A stretch of DNA of 64,000 nucleotides from Cyclina sinensis (Eukaryota; Mollusca; Bivalvia; Venerida; Veneridae): NCBI GenBank assembly GCA_012932295.1, contig JAAONU010000001.1, forward strand, positions 27,070,550 to 27,134,549, written 5' to 3'. The notes under the pieces were generated by a model, which saw nothing but the letters and a program-made list of their open reading frames with translations, was not told the DNA's origin and did not search any database. Below are positions 48,201 through 60,106 of this stretch, one piece after another (the first letter of the stretch is position 1; each line of letters begins with the position of its first letter). Position numbers and translations under genes: made by a program.

Positions 48201-50933
48201 GGGCGGAGGGGCGGGTGGACGGCCAGCCGCTGCGACTAATATAGCGGCTCTGCTTTAGAAGCGGTCAAACTAACTAAAGAAATATTTATGCATGTAGCAG
48301 TCTGTCTTAATTCAACATTATTTAATCTAAAGGTGTTCGAACGAGTATCAAAAAAAAATTGACCTCAAGTGCTCATTCAAGGTTTTGTCGTTATTTCAAA
48401 TTTGTCGCTGCACGTGATGCCAGTGTTGACAAAGCATAACTAATCATTGAAACTGATAATTCTGTTCCTAACAGGAACTACAAAAGTTTGACATTTGAAC
48501 GCTAACAACATTCGGAACACCTCAGACGACTTCAATAAGTCACCTCGGAAATAATGTGGTAGGCGCCATATTGGACTATTTTATAATACAAATGGCGACT
48601 GATAAATTGAAAACATTTCTTAAAGCCTCTACCTGTTCATGCTTTAAATTCAAATTTATTTTCATTTTTTTTCTAATCGTAAGACAAACACTGCTTGAAT
48701 TCTACCATGTTTGTTTATAGCTTTATTAAAGCCGGGGCAAATTACCTTATTCATACACTTACATATAAAGTCTTTGTACAAAGTTGTCGGAAAAGACCGA
48801 ATTGTTACGATTGCGCTAACATGGTACAGATTTGGTCCATATTTACTTCTTTCTTTTTTCTTTTTCAAAATGACACAAAGACCTGAGTTGATTAAAATAC
48901 ATGAAATTTATACGTAAAATGCAACGTCAACACACAGATCTGTTCAGGTTTCTTAAATGAAATTTTATATAAAAAAATAAACGATAAAAAAAGGAAACCA
49001 TCACGAACAATAACGTTTTACTGCACTGCACTGTAATAAATTGATATTAACTGCTGTGTAAAAGCCAGGTTTTATGCCTCATGTCTACTGTAATGTTTTA
49101 TGTCAAAGTTTATTAAGCTTGACTGCGGTACGTCTTCATTGATCAATAGCGGACAGAGCTAGAATATCCGTCTGGCCGACTCTTCCCTTCCTTCTCAAGT
49201 TATTTGATGTTACATTTTTACTGTAATAGTGATCTGGATTTTTATTGTAAGAAAGGGATATAGCAATGAACATTAACGTGAAAGAACGACAATTAAAGAA
49301 CTGCAGCTTTTTATAAGCATTGTTGAAAGGATTTGAACACAAAAAAGACCACAAATTAGGTACCTACCAAGTAAATGATCACTTTATCTGCTAAAATATA
49401 GCCTCCAAGCCCGGCTAGACAGCCTGTGCAAAGCCCCATAGTTCTGCGAATAAAGATTAAACGGTTTTCATTTTGAATATTTGCGTGAATTACGCAGTTT
49501 GCAATTTGTTATGGTATTTTAGGATATTGCAAGTTAAATATATCATCTCAGTGTGAGTCTTTTTCATGATCAGAGTAAAAATGGGACCATGTTTATATGT
49601 CCCATCTGTAAGATCTACTTGAAATGCCCCAACGAATACTGGTTTTGGACATTTTGCGTACACAAAATAAACTGAATATTCAAGTCTAGTTATCGAAAGA
49701 TCATCAATGGTGCTCATGTTGAACTCGCGACAAATGGATAACAATCGTGTGCATTATCTTTAGACCATTAATCCCCTCAATCCTTTACATTATCATTACC
49801 TTGAAACTCAATAATACAGCCGACTATGTTTAAATTATCACATATTCTTCCATATTTTTTTACCTGATCACGGTAGGATATGTTTCCATGGTTACAAGAT
49901 TAATGATCGTCAGCGTGGTTGTCACGCCCAGTTTTGTGAAGAAGCCAAGAGAATTTATCATGCTCATGTCTATAGTCTCGTTTGTTACATGAAGAACGAG
50001 AATACAAAACGAGACTAGACCAGACGACATGGCATACAGGAACAAACACCAGCGTCGTCCTACACTGAAATAATGAAAATGCCTTTTGAATATTAGCTTT
50101 AATATTTCCTTTCATTTACAGTCAGGACAAGGCTGCCAAAACAGCTCTTTTGTAAGTGATTTTCTAGCTAATCTCCTTACTGCAACGACGAATCCTTCTA
50201 CACAGTATTTGTTCGTTTTATTTATTCAAAAGTTTGACTCCTGTATACCACAAGCAGATGTTTGCTGTCTTAAATTAAAAAAAAGAACTGGATAAACTTA
50301 CCATTTATTTATTAGAATAGCCGACACAATAACAACAGCGTCAGTGCTATAGAGAACAAAATTGTTGAGGTAGGGGTTAGAAGTCAGCTGACGTATATCT
50401 CGGAACAGGCCGCAATACACCATAGCTCCCAAAAACCTACAACAGGCAAAATTGTTTCCGAACTAGTATACCGAAACCACTGTAGCAGCTGATACAGTTA
50501 TCATAAAAAATATTGCGATATAAATGGATGGTATTCACCAATGTCTTTACATGAGCGACTTCATTTTCTGTAAAAGACAAAGAATGACTTTTGTGTTAAG
50601 ATCAGCTGATGTTTCAACTGGGTCATCTTCTGCAATAGTCATTATGGTGTTTCAAAGTAACTATTTCTTAAAAATGAAATGAAATTAAAAAAAAAATACC
50701 ATGTAAATATCACAGCAAATGTTCCCTTTCTCAGTTTACTGGTCGTCAACATATCTAGATACGTAAATGTCTTTTTGTGCATAGTGTTTAGTATACACGT
50801 TCTGGAAATGTCGAATAATGTTGTGAGTTCCGGCACTGGACGGCAGTTACACGCGACTACTTCCTTTATCGTTTGCTCGGCCTGCGAGAATTTATGATGA
50901 CACAACAGCCATCTTGAACTTTCTAGGACCAAA
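45058..50933 (-). CDS. SLC22-like organic ion transporter, C-terminal half (5 exons)
   Basis: Major facilitator of the SLC22 (organic cation/anion/carnitine transporter) type, expected in the plasma membrane; substrate cannot be predicted. Exons in transcript order: 50933-50700, 50436-50302, 50064-49864, 49443-49368, 45246-45058. They join in one frame to 277 residues plus TGA. Signatures: LVLESSRWLL (family P-E-S-P-R-W-L after TM6), KLRKGTF before TM7, KCVGRRW after TM8 (MFS G-R-R motif), ETYPTVIR after TM10 (family E-x-Y-P-T-x-x-R) and YPETIRKPLPD at the C terminus. Six hydrophobic segments (TM7-TM12) can be placed. All introns are GT-AG. The N-terminal half (TM1-TM6, large extracellular loop) is not recognised between 50934 and 64000 and may lie past the window or in poorly conserved exons. 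The gene converges on the myosin gene. Pro of the ESPR motif is Ser here. Confidence 0.9.
45310..45706 (-). pseudogene. Cys-rich exon-like fragment pair (minus copy)
   Basis: A minus-strand open stretch 45706-45497 reads CAVCKELAVRIKNEYVCCGC, then CRKCRGCVPCQYTTKQF. The cysteine spacing (C-x2-C, CC-x-C, C-x2-C-x2-C-x2-C) would suit a small zinc-binding fold. A second exon-like block (45370-45311, between TTTTCACAG and GTAAGT) follows. A matching pair exists at 46521-46910 in the opposite orientation. The stop after SERR and the lack of a start favour a captured or decaying gene fragment. Family not recognised. Confidence 0.35.
46521..46910 (+). pseudogene. Cys-rich exon-like fragment pair (plus copy)
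   Basis: 46741-46791 is 49/51 identical to the complement of 45521-45571 and reads CRKCQGCVPCQYTIKQF before a GTAAAT donor. 46878-46900 matches the second block (GACAGAGCAGATTTCGCAGA) after a TGTTTACAG acceptor. All simple joins hit a stop soon after the acceptor, so it is probably non-functional. Confidence 0.35.
47011..47065. repeat. Alternating purine-pyrimidine tract (GC/GT)
   Basis: About 55 nt of GTGCATGCGCGCGCGAGCGT followed by GTGCGTGCGTGTGTGTG-type sequence, a Z-DNA-prone simple repeat. Confidence 0.9.
49368..49443 (-). CDS. SLC22-like exon 4 of 5 visible: TM11
   Basis: 76 nt between ATTCGCAG and GTAGGT. TMGLCTGCLAGLGGYILADK then VIIYL. Short but framed by consensus sites and in phase on both sides. 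Confidence 0.88.
49864..50064 (-). CDS. SLC22-like exon 3 of 5 visible: GRR motif, TM9 and TM10
   Basis: 201 nt between ATTTCAG and GTAAAA. VGRRWCLFLYAMSSGLVSFC, then GVTTTLTIINLVTMETYPTV. The final Arg is split AG|A. Confidence 0.92.
50302..50436 (-). CDS. SLC22-like exon 2 of 5 visible: TM7 and TM8
   Basis: 135 nt between TTGTAG and GTAAGT. FLGAMVYCGLFRDIRQLTSN then LNNFVLYSTDAVVIVSAILI. Confidence 0.9.
50700..50933 (-). CDS. SLC22-like exon 1 of 5 visible: central cytoplasmic loop
   Basis: 234 nt between TTTTCAG and GTATTT on the minus strand. Encodes LVLESSRWLLCHHKFSQAEQ, then TYLDMLTTSKLRKGTFAVIF. The Trp codon is split TG|G into TM7. Confidence 0.9.
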
Positions 50934-51813
50934 CTGAAAAGAAAAAAAAGTGGAATGAAATGAATATTATGTCAGAAATTTAAACTGAAGCTTTCTTCTT
51001 TGTTTTTTTCTTCACTAAATGGCGCCATTCAAGAACAAGTAAGATGCCTTTAATCAAATATCTAAAGTACCAAATAAAAATACTAAAATACACTATCTGG
51101 AGTTAGGTAGTTGAAATGGCACAAAATCTGGTGAACAGTATATCTCAAATATCTCTATACTAAGATTTATGATATCAAATTACATCTTGCAAACAACAAA
51201 AACTGTCCTAGAAAATGGCACCATACCTATATTCGGACCACAAATGGAAATGGAAAAGTTTGATGTAAAGAAGGAAGACCTCTTTGTGTTACGGAATGAA
51301 TGAAACTTGTGAGTACATTTTCAAACAGACTAACCTATAAACAGAATGTCTGTGAAACCTTTAAAATATCAACATTTTATGCTAAGTAAGTGATTTCAAT
51401 TTATGAGTGTTCCTGGTAACAAACAATTGTGACAATACGCTGACTTCCCAAATAAGAAAATAGTGAATTCTGCTGGCTCACCGGAATGTTTTAGAATTTG
51501 TTTTGGTTTTAAGATATAAAAAAGTTGTAAAAGAACACAGAGAATAAGGCCTAGGCATTTATATCCATCGTAAAAAGCAGGAAAATATCATGCAACTCAA
51601 GGTCAACAAATTCAGCGCGTGTTTAATGTCACTCAGTTCAACTTAACGATAATATGCATTGCATCCAGACATGTAAATGAAATTCCAATAATTATTTGAG
51701 AAGGCGAGATTTTTTTATTGTTGACAAAACGCCTGATAATTATGTTTCTAAAAATGATGTGACTTTTTAAAAGATGTCAGCCGACAGTTTCCATGGTATT
51801 ACCCTTAAGCAGG
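50934..51813. other. Sequence between the transporter exon and the minisatellite
   Basis: 880 nt of AT-rich DNA. No exon with SLC22 signatures is seen on the minus strand. Confidence 0.5.
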
Positions 51814-51868
51814 AAGTAAGCAGTAGCAGTACGCAGTAGCAGCTGGCAATAGAAATAAAATCAAACGT
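51814..51868 (-). repeat. Single inverted unit at the edge of the minisatellite
   Basis: AGTAAGCAGTAGCAGTACGC then AGTAGCAGCTGGCAA and AACGTGAA is the complement of one array unit, with an ~8-nt A-rich insertion. It directly abuts the first forward unit. Confidence 0.75.
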
Positions 51869-51871
51869 GAA

Positions 51872-54800
51872 TCTACTGTTCTTATTGCTACTGCCAACTT
51901 AACGTTTTTCCTACTGTTACTGGTCTAAATGCTACTGCCAAATTCACGTTTTTCCTACTGTTTTTACTGCTACTGCCAACTTTACGTTTTCCTACTGCTA
52001 CTGCTCTTACTGCTACTGCCAAGTTCACGTTTTTCATGCTGCTACTGCTCTTACTGCTACTGCCAACTTCACGTTTTTCTACTGCTCGTAATGCTACTGC
52101 CAACTTTACGTTTTCCTACTGCTACTGTTCTTACTGCTACTGCCAAGTTCACGTTTTTCCTACTGCTACTGTGCTTACTGCTACTGCCAACTTCACCTTT
52201 TTTCTACTGCTTCTGCTCTTACTGCTACTGTCAACTCCACGTTTTTCCTACTGCTCTTAATGCTACTGCCAGCTTTACGTTTCCCTAATGCTACTGCTGT
52301 TACTGCTACTGCCAAGTTCACGTTTTCCTACTGCTACTGCTCTTACTGCTACTGCCAACTTCACGTTTTTCCTGCTGCTACTGCTCTTACTGCTACTGCC
52401 AACTTAATGTTTTTCCTACTGCTCTTACTGCTACAGCCAACTTTACGTTTTCCTACTGCTACTGCTCTTACTGCTACTACCACAGCTTCGCGTTTTCCTA
52501 CTGCTACTGCTCTTACTGCTACTGCCAAGTTCACGTTTTTCCTGCTGCTAATGCTTTTACTGCTACTGCCAACTTCACGTTTTGCCTACTGCTTCTGCTC
52601 TTATTGCTACTGCCGACTTCACGTTTTTTCCTACTGCTCTTATTGCTACTGCCAACTTCATCTTTTTCCTACTGCTCTTACTGCTACTGCCAACTTAACT
52701 ATCTTTCTACTGCTACTGCTCGTACTGCTTCTGCCAACTTAACTATTTTTTACTGCTACTGCTCGTACTGCTACTGCCAACTTAACGTTTTTTCTTCTGC
52801 TACTGCTCGTACTGCTACTCCAACTTTATGTTTTCCTACTGTTACTGCTCTTACTGCTACTGCTAACCTAACATTTTTTCTACTGCTACTGCTCGTACTG
52901 CTACTGCCAACTTCATGTTTTCCTACTGCCACTGCTCGTATTGCTACTGCCAACTTAACGTTTTTTCTACTGCTTTTGCTCGTACTGCTACTGCCAACTT
53001 CACGTTTTTTCTACTGCTCTTACTGCTACTGCCAATTTTACGTTTTCCTACTGCTACTGTTCTTACTGCAACTGCCAAGTTCACGTTTTTCCTGCTGCTA
53101 CTGCGCTTACTGCTACTGCCAACTTCACCTTTTTTCTACTGCTTCTGCTCTTACTGCTACTGTCAACTTCACGTTTTTCCTACTGCTCTTAATACTACTG
53201 CCAGCTTTACGTTTCCGTAATGCTACTGCTCTTACTACTACTGCCAAGTTCACGTTTTTGCCTACTGCTTCTGCTCTTATTGCTACTGCCGACTTCACGT
53301 TTTTCCTACTGCTACTGCGCTTACTGCTACTGCCAACTTCACCTTTTTTCTACTGCTTCTGCTCTTACTGCTACTGTCAACTTCACGTTTTTCCTACTGC
53401 TCTTAATACTACTGCCAGCTTTACGTTTCCGTAATGCTACTGCTCTTACAACTACTGCCAAGTTCACGTTTTTGCCTACTGCTTCTGCTCTTATTGCTTC
53501 TGCCGACTTCACGTTTTTTCCTACTGCTCTTATTGTTACTGCCAAATTCACGTTTTTCCTACTGCTACTGCTCGTACTGCTACTGCCAACTTAACGTTTT
53601 TTCTACTGCTACTGTTCGTACTGCTACTGCCAACGTAACGTTTTTTCTACTGCTACTGCCAACTTAACGTCTTTTTCTTCTGCTACTGCTCGTACTGTTT
53701 CTCCCAACTTAACGTTTTTTTTTCTACTGCTACTGCTCATACTGCTACACCAACTTCATGTTTTCCTACTGCCACTGCTCGTAATGCTACTGCCAACTTA
53801 ACGTTTTTTCTACTGCTATTGCTCGTACTGCTACTGTCAACTTTACGTTTTCCTACTGCTATTGTTCTTACTGCTATTGCCAAGTTCACGTTTTTCCTGC
53901 TGCTACTGCGCTTACTGCTACTGCCAACTTCACCTTTTTTCTACTGCTTCTGCTCTTACTGCTACTGTCAACTTCACGTTTTTCCTACTGCTCTTAATGC
54001 TACTGCCAGCTTTACGTTTCCCTAACGCTACTGCTCTTTCCTTTCTGCCAACTTCACGTTTTTCCTGCTGCTACTGCTCTTACTGCTACTGCCAACTTCA
54101 TGTTTTTCCTACTGCTCTTACTGCAACTGCCAACTTTACGTTTTCCTACTGCTACTGCTCTTACTGCTACTACCAGCTTCACGTTTTCATACTGCTACTG
54201 CTCTTACTGCTATTGCCAAGTTCACATTTTTCCTGCTGCTACTGCTCTTACTGCTACTGCCAAGTTCACGTTTTTGCCTACTGCTTCTGCTCTTATTGCT
54301 ACTGCCAACTTCACGTTTTTTCTACTTCTACTGCTCGTACTGCTACTGCCAACTTAACTATTTTTCTACTGCTACTGCTCGTACTGTTTCTGCTAACAAA
54401 ACGTTTTTTCTTCTGCTTCTGCTCGTACTGCTACTCCAACTTCATGTTTTCCTACTGCTACTGCTGTTACTGCTACTGCTAACTAAACGTTTTTTCTACT
54501 GCTACTACTCGTACTGCTACTGCCAACTTAACATTTTTTTCAACTGCTAATGCTCGTACTGCTACTCCAACTTCATGTTTTCTTACTGCCACTGCTCGTA
54601 CTGCTACTGCCAACTTAACGTTTTTCCTACTGCTTTTGCTCGTACTGCTACTGCCAACTTCACGTTTTTTCTACTGCTACTGCTCGTACTGCTACTGCCA
54701 ACTTGACGTTTTTTTTCTACTGCTATTGCTCGTACTGCTTCTGCCAACTTAACGTTTTTTCTACTGCTACTGCTCGTACTGCTACTTCCAACTTAACGTT

Positions 54801-56792
54801 TTTTTCTACTGCTGCTGCTCGTACTGCTACTGCCAACTTTACGTTTTTTCTACTGCTACTGCTCGTACTGCTTCTCCCAACTAAACGTTTTTTTCAACTG
54901 CTACTGCTCGTACTGCTACTGCCAACTTATCGTCTTTTTCTTCTGCTACTGCTCGTCTTGTTTCTCCCAACTTATCGTTTTTTTCTACTGCTACTGCTCG
55001 TACTGCAACTCCCAACTTAACGTTTTTTCTACTGCTACTGCTCGTACTGCTTCTCCCAACTTAACGTTTTCTTCTACTGCTACTGCTCGTACTGCTACTG
55101 CCAATTTAACGTTTTTTTTCTACTGCTACTGCCAACTTAACGTTTTTTTCTACTGCTACTGCTCGTACTGCTACTGCCAACTTAACGGTTTTTCTACTGC
55201 TACTGCTCGTACTTCTTCTCCCAACTTAACGTCTTTTTCTACTGCTACTGCTCGTACTGCTTCTTCCAACTTAACGTTTTGTTATACTGGTACTGCTCGT
55301 ACTGCTACTGTCAACTTAACGTTTTTTCTACTGCTACTGCTCTTACTGCCACTGCTAACTTAACGTTTTTTCTACTGCTACTGCTCTTACTGCTACTGCC
55401 AACTTAACGTTTTTTCTACTGCTACAGCTCGTACTGCTACTGCCAATACAACGTTTTTTCTACTGCTACTGCTCGTACTGCTACTCCCAACTGAACGTTT
55501 TTTCTACTGCTACTGCTCGTACTCCTACTGCCAACTTAACGTTTTTTCTACTGCTACTGCTCGTACTGCTACTCCCAACTTAACTTTTTTTCTACTACTA
55601 CTGCTCGTACTAGTTTTTTTCTACTGCTACTGCTCGTACTGCTTCTCCCAACTTAACGTTTTTTGTACTGCTACTGCTCGTACTGCTACTCCCAACTTAA
55701 TGTTTTTTGTACTGCTACTGCTCGTACTGCTTCTCCCAACTTAACGTTTTTTGTACTGCTACTGCTCGTACTGCTACTCCCAACTTAATGTTTTTTCTAC
55801 TGCTACTGCTCGTACTGCTACTGCCAATTTAACGTTTTTTTCTGCTGCTACTGCTCGTACTGCTCTTGCCAATTTAACGTTTTTTCTACTGCTACTGCTC
55901 GTACTGCTCCTGCCATCTTAACGTTTTATCTGCTGCTACTGCTCGTACTGCTCCTGCCAACTTAACGTTTTTTCTACTGCCACTGCTCGTACTGCTTCTC
56001 CCAACTTAACTTTTTTTCTACTACTACTGCTCGTACTGGTTTTTTCTACTGCTACTGCTCGTACTGCTACTCCCAACTTAACGTTTTCTTTTGACTGTTA
56101 CTGCTCGTACTGTTACTGCCAACTTAACGTTTTTTTCTACTGCTACTGCTCGTACTGCTTCTCCCAACTTAACGTTTTTTGTACTGCTACTGCTCGTACT
56201 GCTACTCCCAACTTAATGTTTTTTGTACTGCTACTGCTCGTACTGCTTCTCCCAACTTAACGTTTTTTGTACTGCTACTGCTCGTACTGCTACTCCCAAC
56301 TTAATGTTTTTTCTACTGCTACTGCTCGTACTGCTACTGCCAATTTAACGTTTTTTTCTGCTGCTACTGCTCGTACTGCTCTTGCCAATTTAACGTTTTT
56401 TCTACTGCTACTGCTCGTACTGCTCCTGCCATCTTAACGTTTTATCTGCTGCTACTGCTCGTACTGCTCCTGCCAACTTAACGTTTTTTCTACTGCCACT
56501 GCTCGTACTGCTTCTCCCAACTTAACGTTTTTTGTACTGCTACTGCTCGTACTGCTACTCCCAACTTAATGTTTTTTGTACTGCTACTGCTCGTACTGCT
56601 TCTCCCAACTTAACGTTTTTTGTACTGCTACTGCTCGTACTGCTACTCCCAACTTAATGTTTTTTCTACTGTTACTGCTCGTACTGCTACTGCCAATTTA
56701 ACGTTTTTTTCTGCTGCTACTGCTCGTACTGCTCCTGCCAACTTAACGTTTCATCTACTGCTACTGCTCGTACTGCTACTCCAACTTCATGT
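51872..56792 (+). repeat. Minisatellite, ~110 units of ~44 bp
   Basis: The unit is CTACTGCTACTGCTCKTACT, GCTACTGCCAACTTMACG and a run of 4-8 T. The usual period is 43-45 bp, with shorter variants lacking one CTACTG. The left half is mainly the CTCTT...TTCACG subtype, the right half (from about 54300) mainly CTCGT...TTAACG. The + strand is strongly pyrimidine-rich. Long open frames through it (up to 276 codons of YCYCSYC type) reflect unit lengths near a multiple of three, not a gene. A 516-bp offset duplication links about 55640-56006 with 56155-56523. Confidence 0.95.
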
Positions 56793-59700
56793 CCATTTTC
56801 TCTGGTACAAAATACATGTATACGTCTCTTTTAGAATTACAGATACCTTTCCTCACAGGGTCATAGTGAACTTAATAATTAAGCAGAACTGCATCCATAC
56901 AAAAACAATCTTGCTTACCATTTAAACTCATTCAAAGACTTTAATTTTTTTTACTTTTGGAATAATTTTGTGTCTTTTAAATACATAAATGAATAATCAA
57001 TCTAATGTTTTGAAAAAGTATTTGCTACAAACTGAGGTAGCAAACAATGACAAACAAAAAACTTTAATTTCGGAAGTCTTTAAATGACGTAAACTTCCGA
57101 CATGAAACAAAATATTCAACATAATATTATGTGCTGTTCCTTTATTTCATAAGTTTCAAGTATGGATTTCCTGTCTTTTATTCAGAATCTGTCTAGGAAT
57201 ATAAACTAATACATGTCTTTGAGTTACTGCTCTGGATAAGAGAAAAGTTCGATGTCACAATGACATTGTATTGCTAGCGTGACATTGTATTGTTAACGTG
57301 GCATGAGACTGACAAAAGTTTAGTCAAGACATTTTTTTTATTCTCTGCAATGTTTTTACTTTTCTTTCAGACTGGCATAACATTTACCATTCATCATTTT
57401 GAAGGCAATAATAACAATGACAAATGCATTTTGGGAATCGTTTTAAACCGATTTTCATTATGTTCTGTTTTTCGAGCACTTAAGAATATTTCTGTGAGGT
57501 TTGGACTCGTAAAAACTGTCAAAATGTGACAACTTAATGAAGCATGTAATATACATCTTTGTTTGGAAAACAGTCCATCAAATTTACAATCCATCCTGAT
57601 GTTAAATAATGTAAATAATGTACCTATCAGTTAGTTGAATGCAGGACATTTCAAAAGCTCTTGTGTAGACAAAGATGGTTACTTCAGACTAATATAAAAC
57701 GGTTTAGACTAATATGATTTTTTGTTCAGACTAATATTAAACGGTTTAGACTAAGACGGTTTCTTCAGACTAATATAAAACGGTTTCATGCTATCACTCA
57801 TAACGGAATTAAGAGTTTCTGATACAACCTACAGCAGGCAAGACCGACGCATGTTAATTTAGTTCATACTGAACATTGTCACGTCTGCTGCTCTTTGATG
57901 GACTCGAATCTAAATCATTTCGAAGTAAAATGGAAACAATAACAAATTGACCAGGCTTATGATAACATTAACTCGAACGTGTGTTAAATGATTCTTTTCC
58001 TCCAGTTACCAATGTATGGTTCCACTGATCGTGATATGTATGGTTCCACTGTTCGTGATATTTGTCATATCTGACGTATTAAAGCTATCTTTAAGCCGTA
58101 TAACAGAATATAAATGGTGTTATCTTTAAGCTATTGACTGCTTGGAAATTATTAGGTCATATACAAAGAGAGAAGTGTTGGAATCTGTCACAAACAGGAA
58201 CATACAAAAAGATAATTTTAATTCTAAAAAGAGTAGGATAAAAATGCTCCAAGTTATATTGATGTCTGAAAAGAACGGTTTTATAAAGGATTCTGTATTT
58301 TCTTTCCCCCAAAAATGAAAATATCTAGAACAACGTCAGTCATTTGCCATTTGGGAATTGTTTTAGACCAATTTTCTTTATGTTACATTTTACAAGCACT
58401 AAGGAATGGGTTTTTAAAGAGGTTTTGACCAGTAAAGATTGTAGGCTGTCAAAATTTGACAACTAACTCAATCTGAATAATTCTTTTTGTTTGAAAAGCT
58501 TTCATCAAATGCATCAAAGTTTTCTGGTAGTTTTTTTTTACTAGATGTACCCGATGTTACATTGACAACTAAATGACAGTACCTTTCAGTCGGTAACTTT
58601 TATGAGTGTTATTTATATAAAGGAAGATTAAGAAACTAGTTCTCAAGTCTCATAAGAATCGACCATAGGGCTTCGCTCCTGATGTTAATGTTCTCACATA
58701 ACAGACAATTACTTTTCTGATTAAAACGAAATCAAAACTGTGTGAAACAAAGTGAGCTGCATCAATTGCTCTAGCAAAAATGTATATCTAGTGTTCTTTT
58801 GAGGGATTTGAATCTGGGGACTTGAAGCTGCAACGTATCAACTTACAACCCTGATATATTAAACATAGGCATAACATAGTTTTAATTCTGATCTCACACC
58901 GGTAGCCTACATATTATTCGAGAGAACGCGATTTATATCAAGTAAGCAGCACGAAGAAACGCTTCTTCTACAACAGTAAGTCATAAACAACGTTTTAAAG
59001 AATGTTTACGTATTTTTTTTTTTGTTAGAAATAACAAATTTAGTCACTTTTTTAAGGAAGTTAGTAGGTTTCTTTACTACTTTCAAGAAAAAGACAGACT
59101 CTGGATGCGCCTCATCGAAAATCATGTTCTTACGAAGCGGGTCAGAATCTTACACAACAATCAATTTCCAAATTGCTATTAAAAATTAATAAAAAAAGTA
59201 ATTCATAAAGATTTCAGTTGTAATAAATTAGCTGACAACCTGATGAATGTGACATTCGCATTTTATTTTAAAAATTATCTATAAGTATTATTATCTATTA
59301 TTTTTATCTATTATTATCATCAATTTAAACATTCTTTTTTATATGACTATTATCATTATTTTTATTATCATTATTAATATTATCATCTAACATTTCTCAG
59401 TATAATCTATAGGTATCTATTATTATTATCTTTTATCTGTTATTCATTATACTTATATATATTATTATTTTTACCATTTTTAATTGTTATTTCTAATACT
59501 ATTATAATAATCATTATTATAATCTAATGTTATCGATTTATGTATAATTAGAATTACCTATTTATTATGTATATTATTATTATCATCTTTTACAATACAT
59601 TTTATGATGATTTGTTATAATTAGATTTTATTATTATTATTATTATTATTATTGAAATTGTAGACATGATTTTAGCTACAAAACAAATGTCTTTTAGTTT

Positions 59701-60106
59701 GGCAAGAATAAAAAGTGATATGAAACCTGTCTCAATGTTTTCGATTCATCGCAAAGTACCACAGGAAAAAGTGAATAAGAAATGCATTCGAAACTAAGAA
59801 TTTTCCATTGTCTTCAGAAGAGAGTGTTATGCAGTAGCTCTTTCTTTTGGTACTTTCACTCCAAACACTTAACTTCGGATTTTCCGCATCACCTATCAGT
59901 GATATCTCCCATCTCTGGGTAGCTACACAACAATGTTTGATTTACAGACAACAAATAAAAACTAGATTGTTACGGACAACATGTCGAGCCCGCCGGGTGT
60001 CAAAAAGACAAAAGGATTAAAAATGTGGAATAGTGTTGCTGAGTTATGCCCCTTGTACAGAATGTCCCTTAACTCTGCGTGAAGTTTTCGGAAGGAACTT
60101 CTAAAC
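56793..60106. other. AT-rich region without recognised genes
   Basis: Contains a minisatellite of CAGACTAATATAAAACGGTT units (57678-57790) and a 25-bp direct duplication at 58008-58056 (TATGGTTCCACTGWTCGTGA). Two related blocks lie at 57415-57535 and 58340-58470. A TTA/TAT low-complexity tract lies at 59276-59655. No exon is supported. Confidence 0.6.
59276..59655. repeat. Low-complexity TTA/TAT-rich tract
   Basis: Interrupted TTATTA and TATCAT repeats, with a clean run of TTA at about 59627-59653. Confidence 0.85.

Larger units (their letters stand above)
45247..49367 (-). other. Last intron of the SLC22-like gene
   Basis: 4121 nt. It contains the inverted pair of exon-like Cys-rich fragments (45310-45706 minus, about 46520-46910 plus) and a small inverted repeat AGACTGTGTC at 45827/45883. 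It also contains an alternating GC/GT tract (47011-47065). The rest (47066-49367) is unassigned AT-rich DNA. Confidence 0.6.

Noticed and set aside
52604..53434. 276-codon open frame within the repeat array (Tyr/Cys/Leu-rich)
   Set aside because: It is the minisatellite read through. Unit lengths near a multiple of three and few T-A-A/T-A-G words keep several frames open. There is no start context, splice pattern or protein-like variation.
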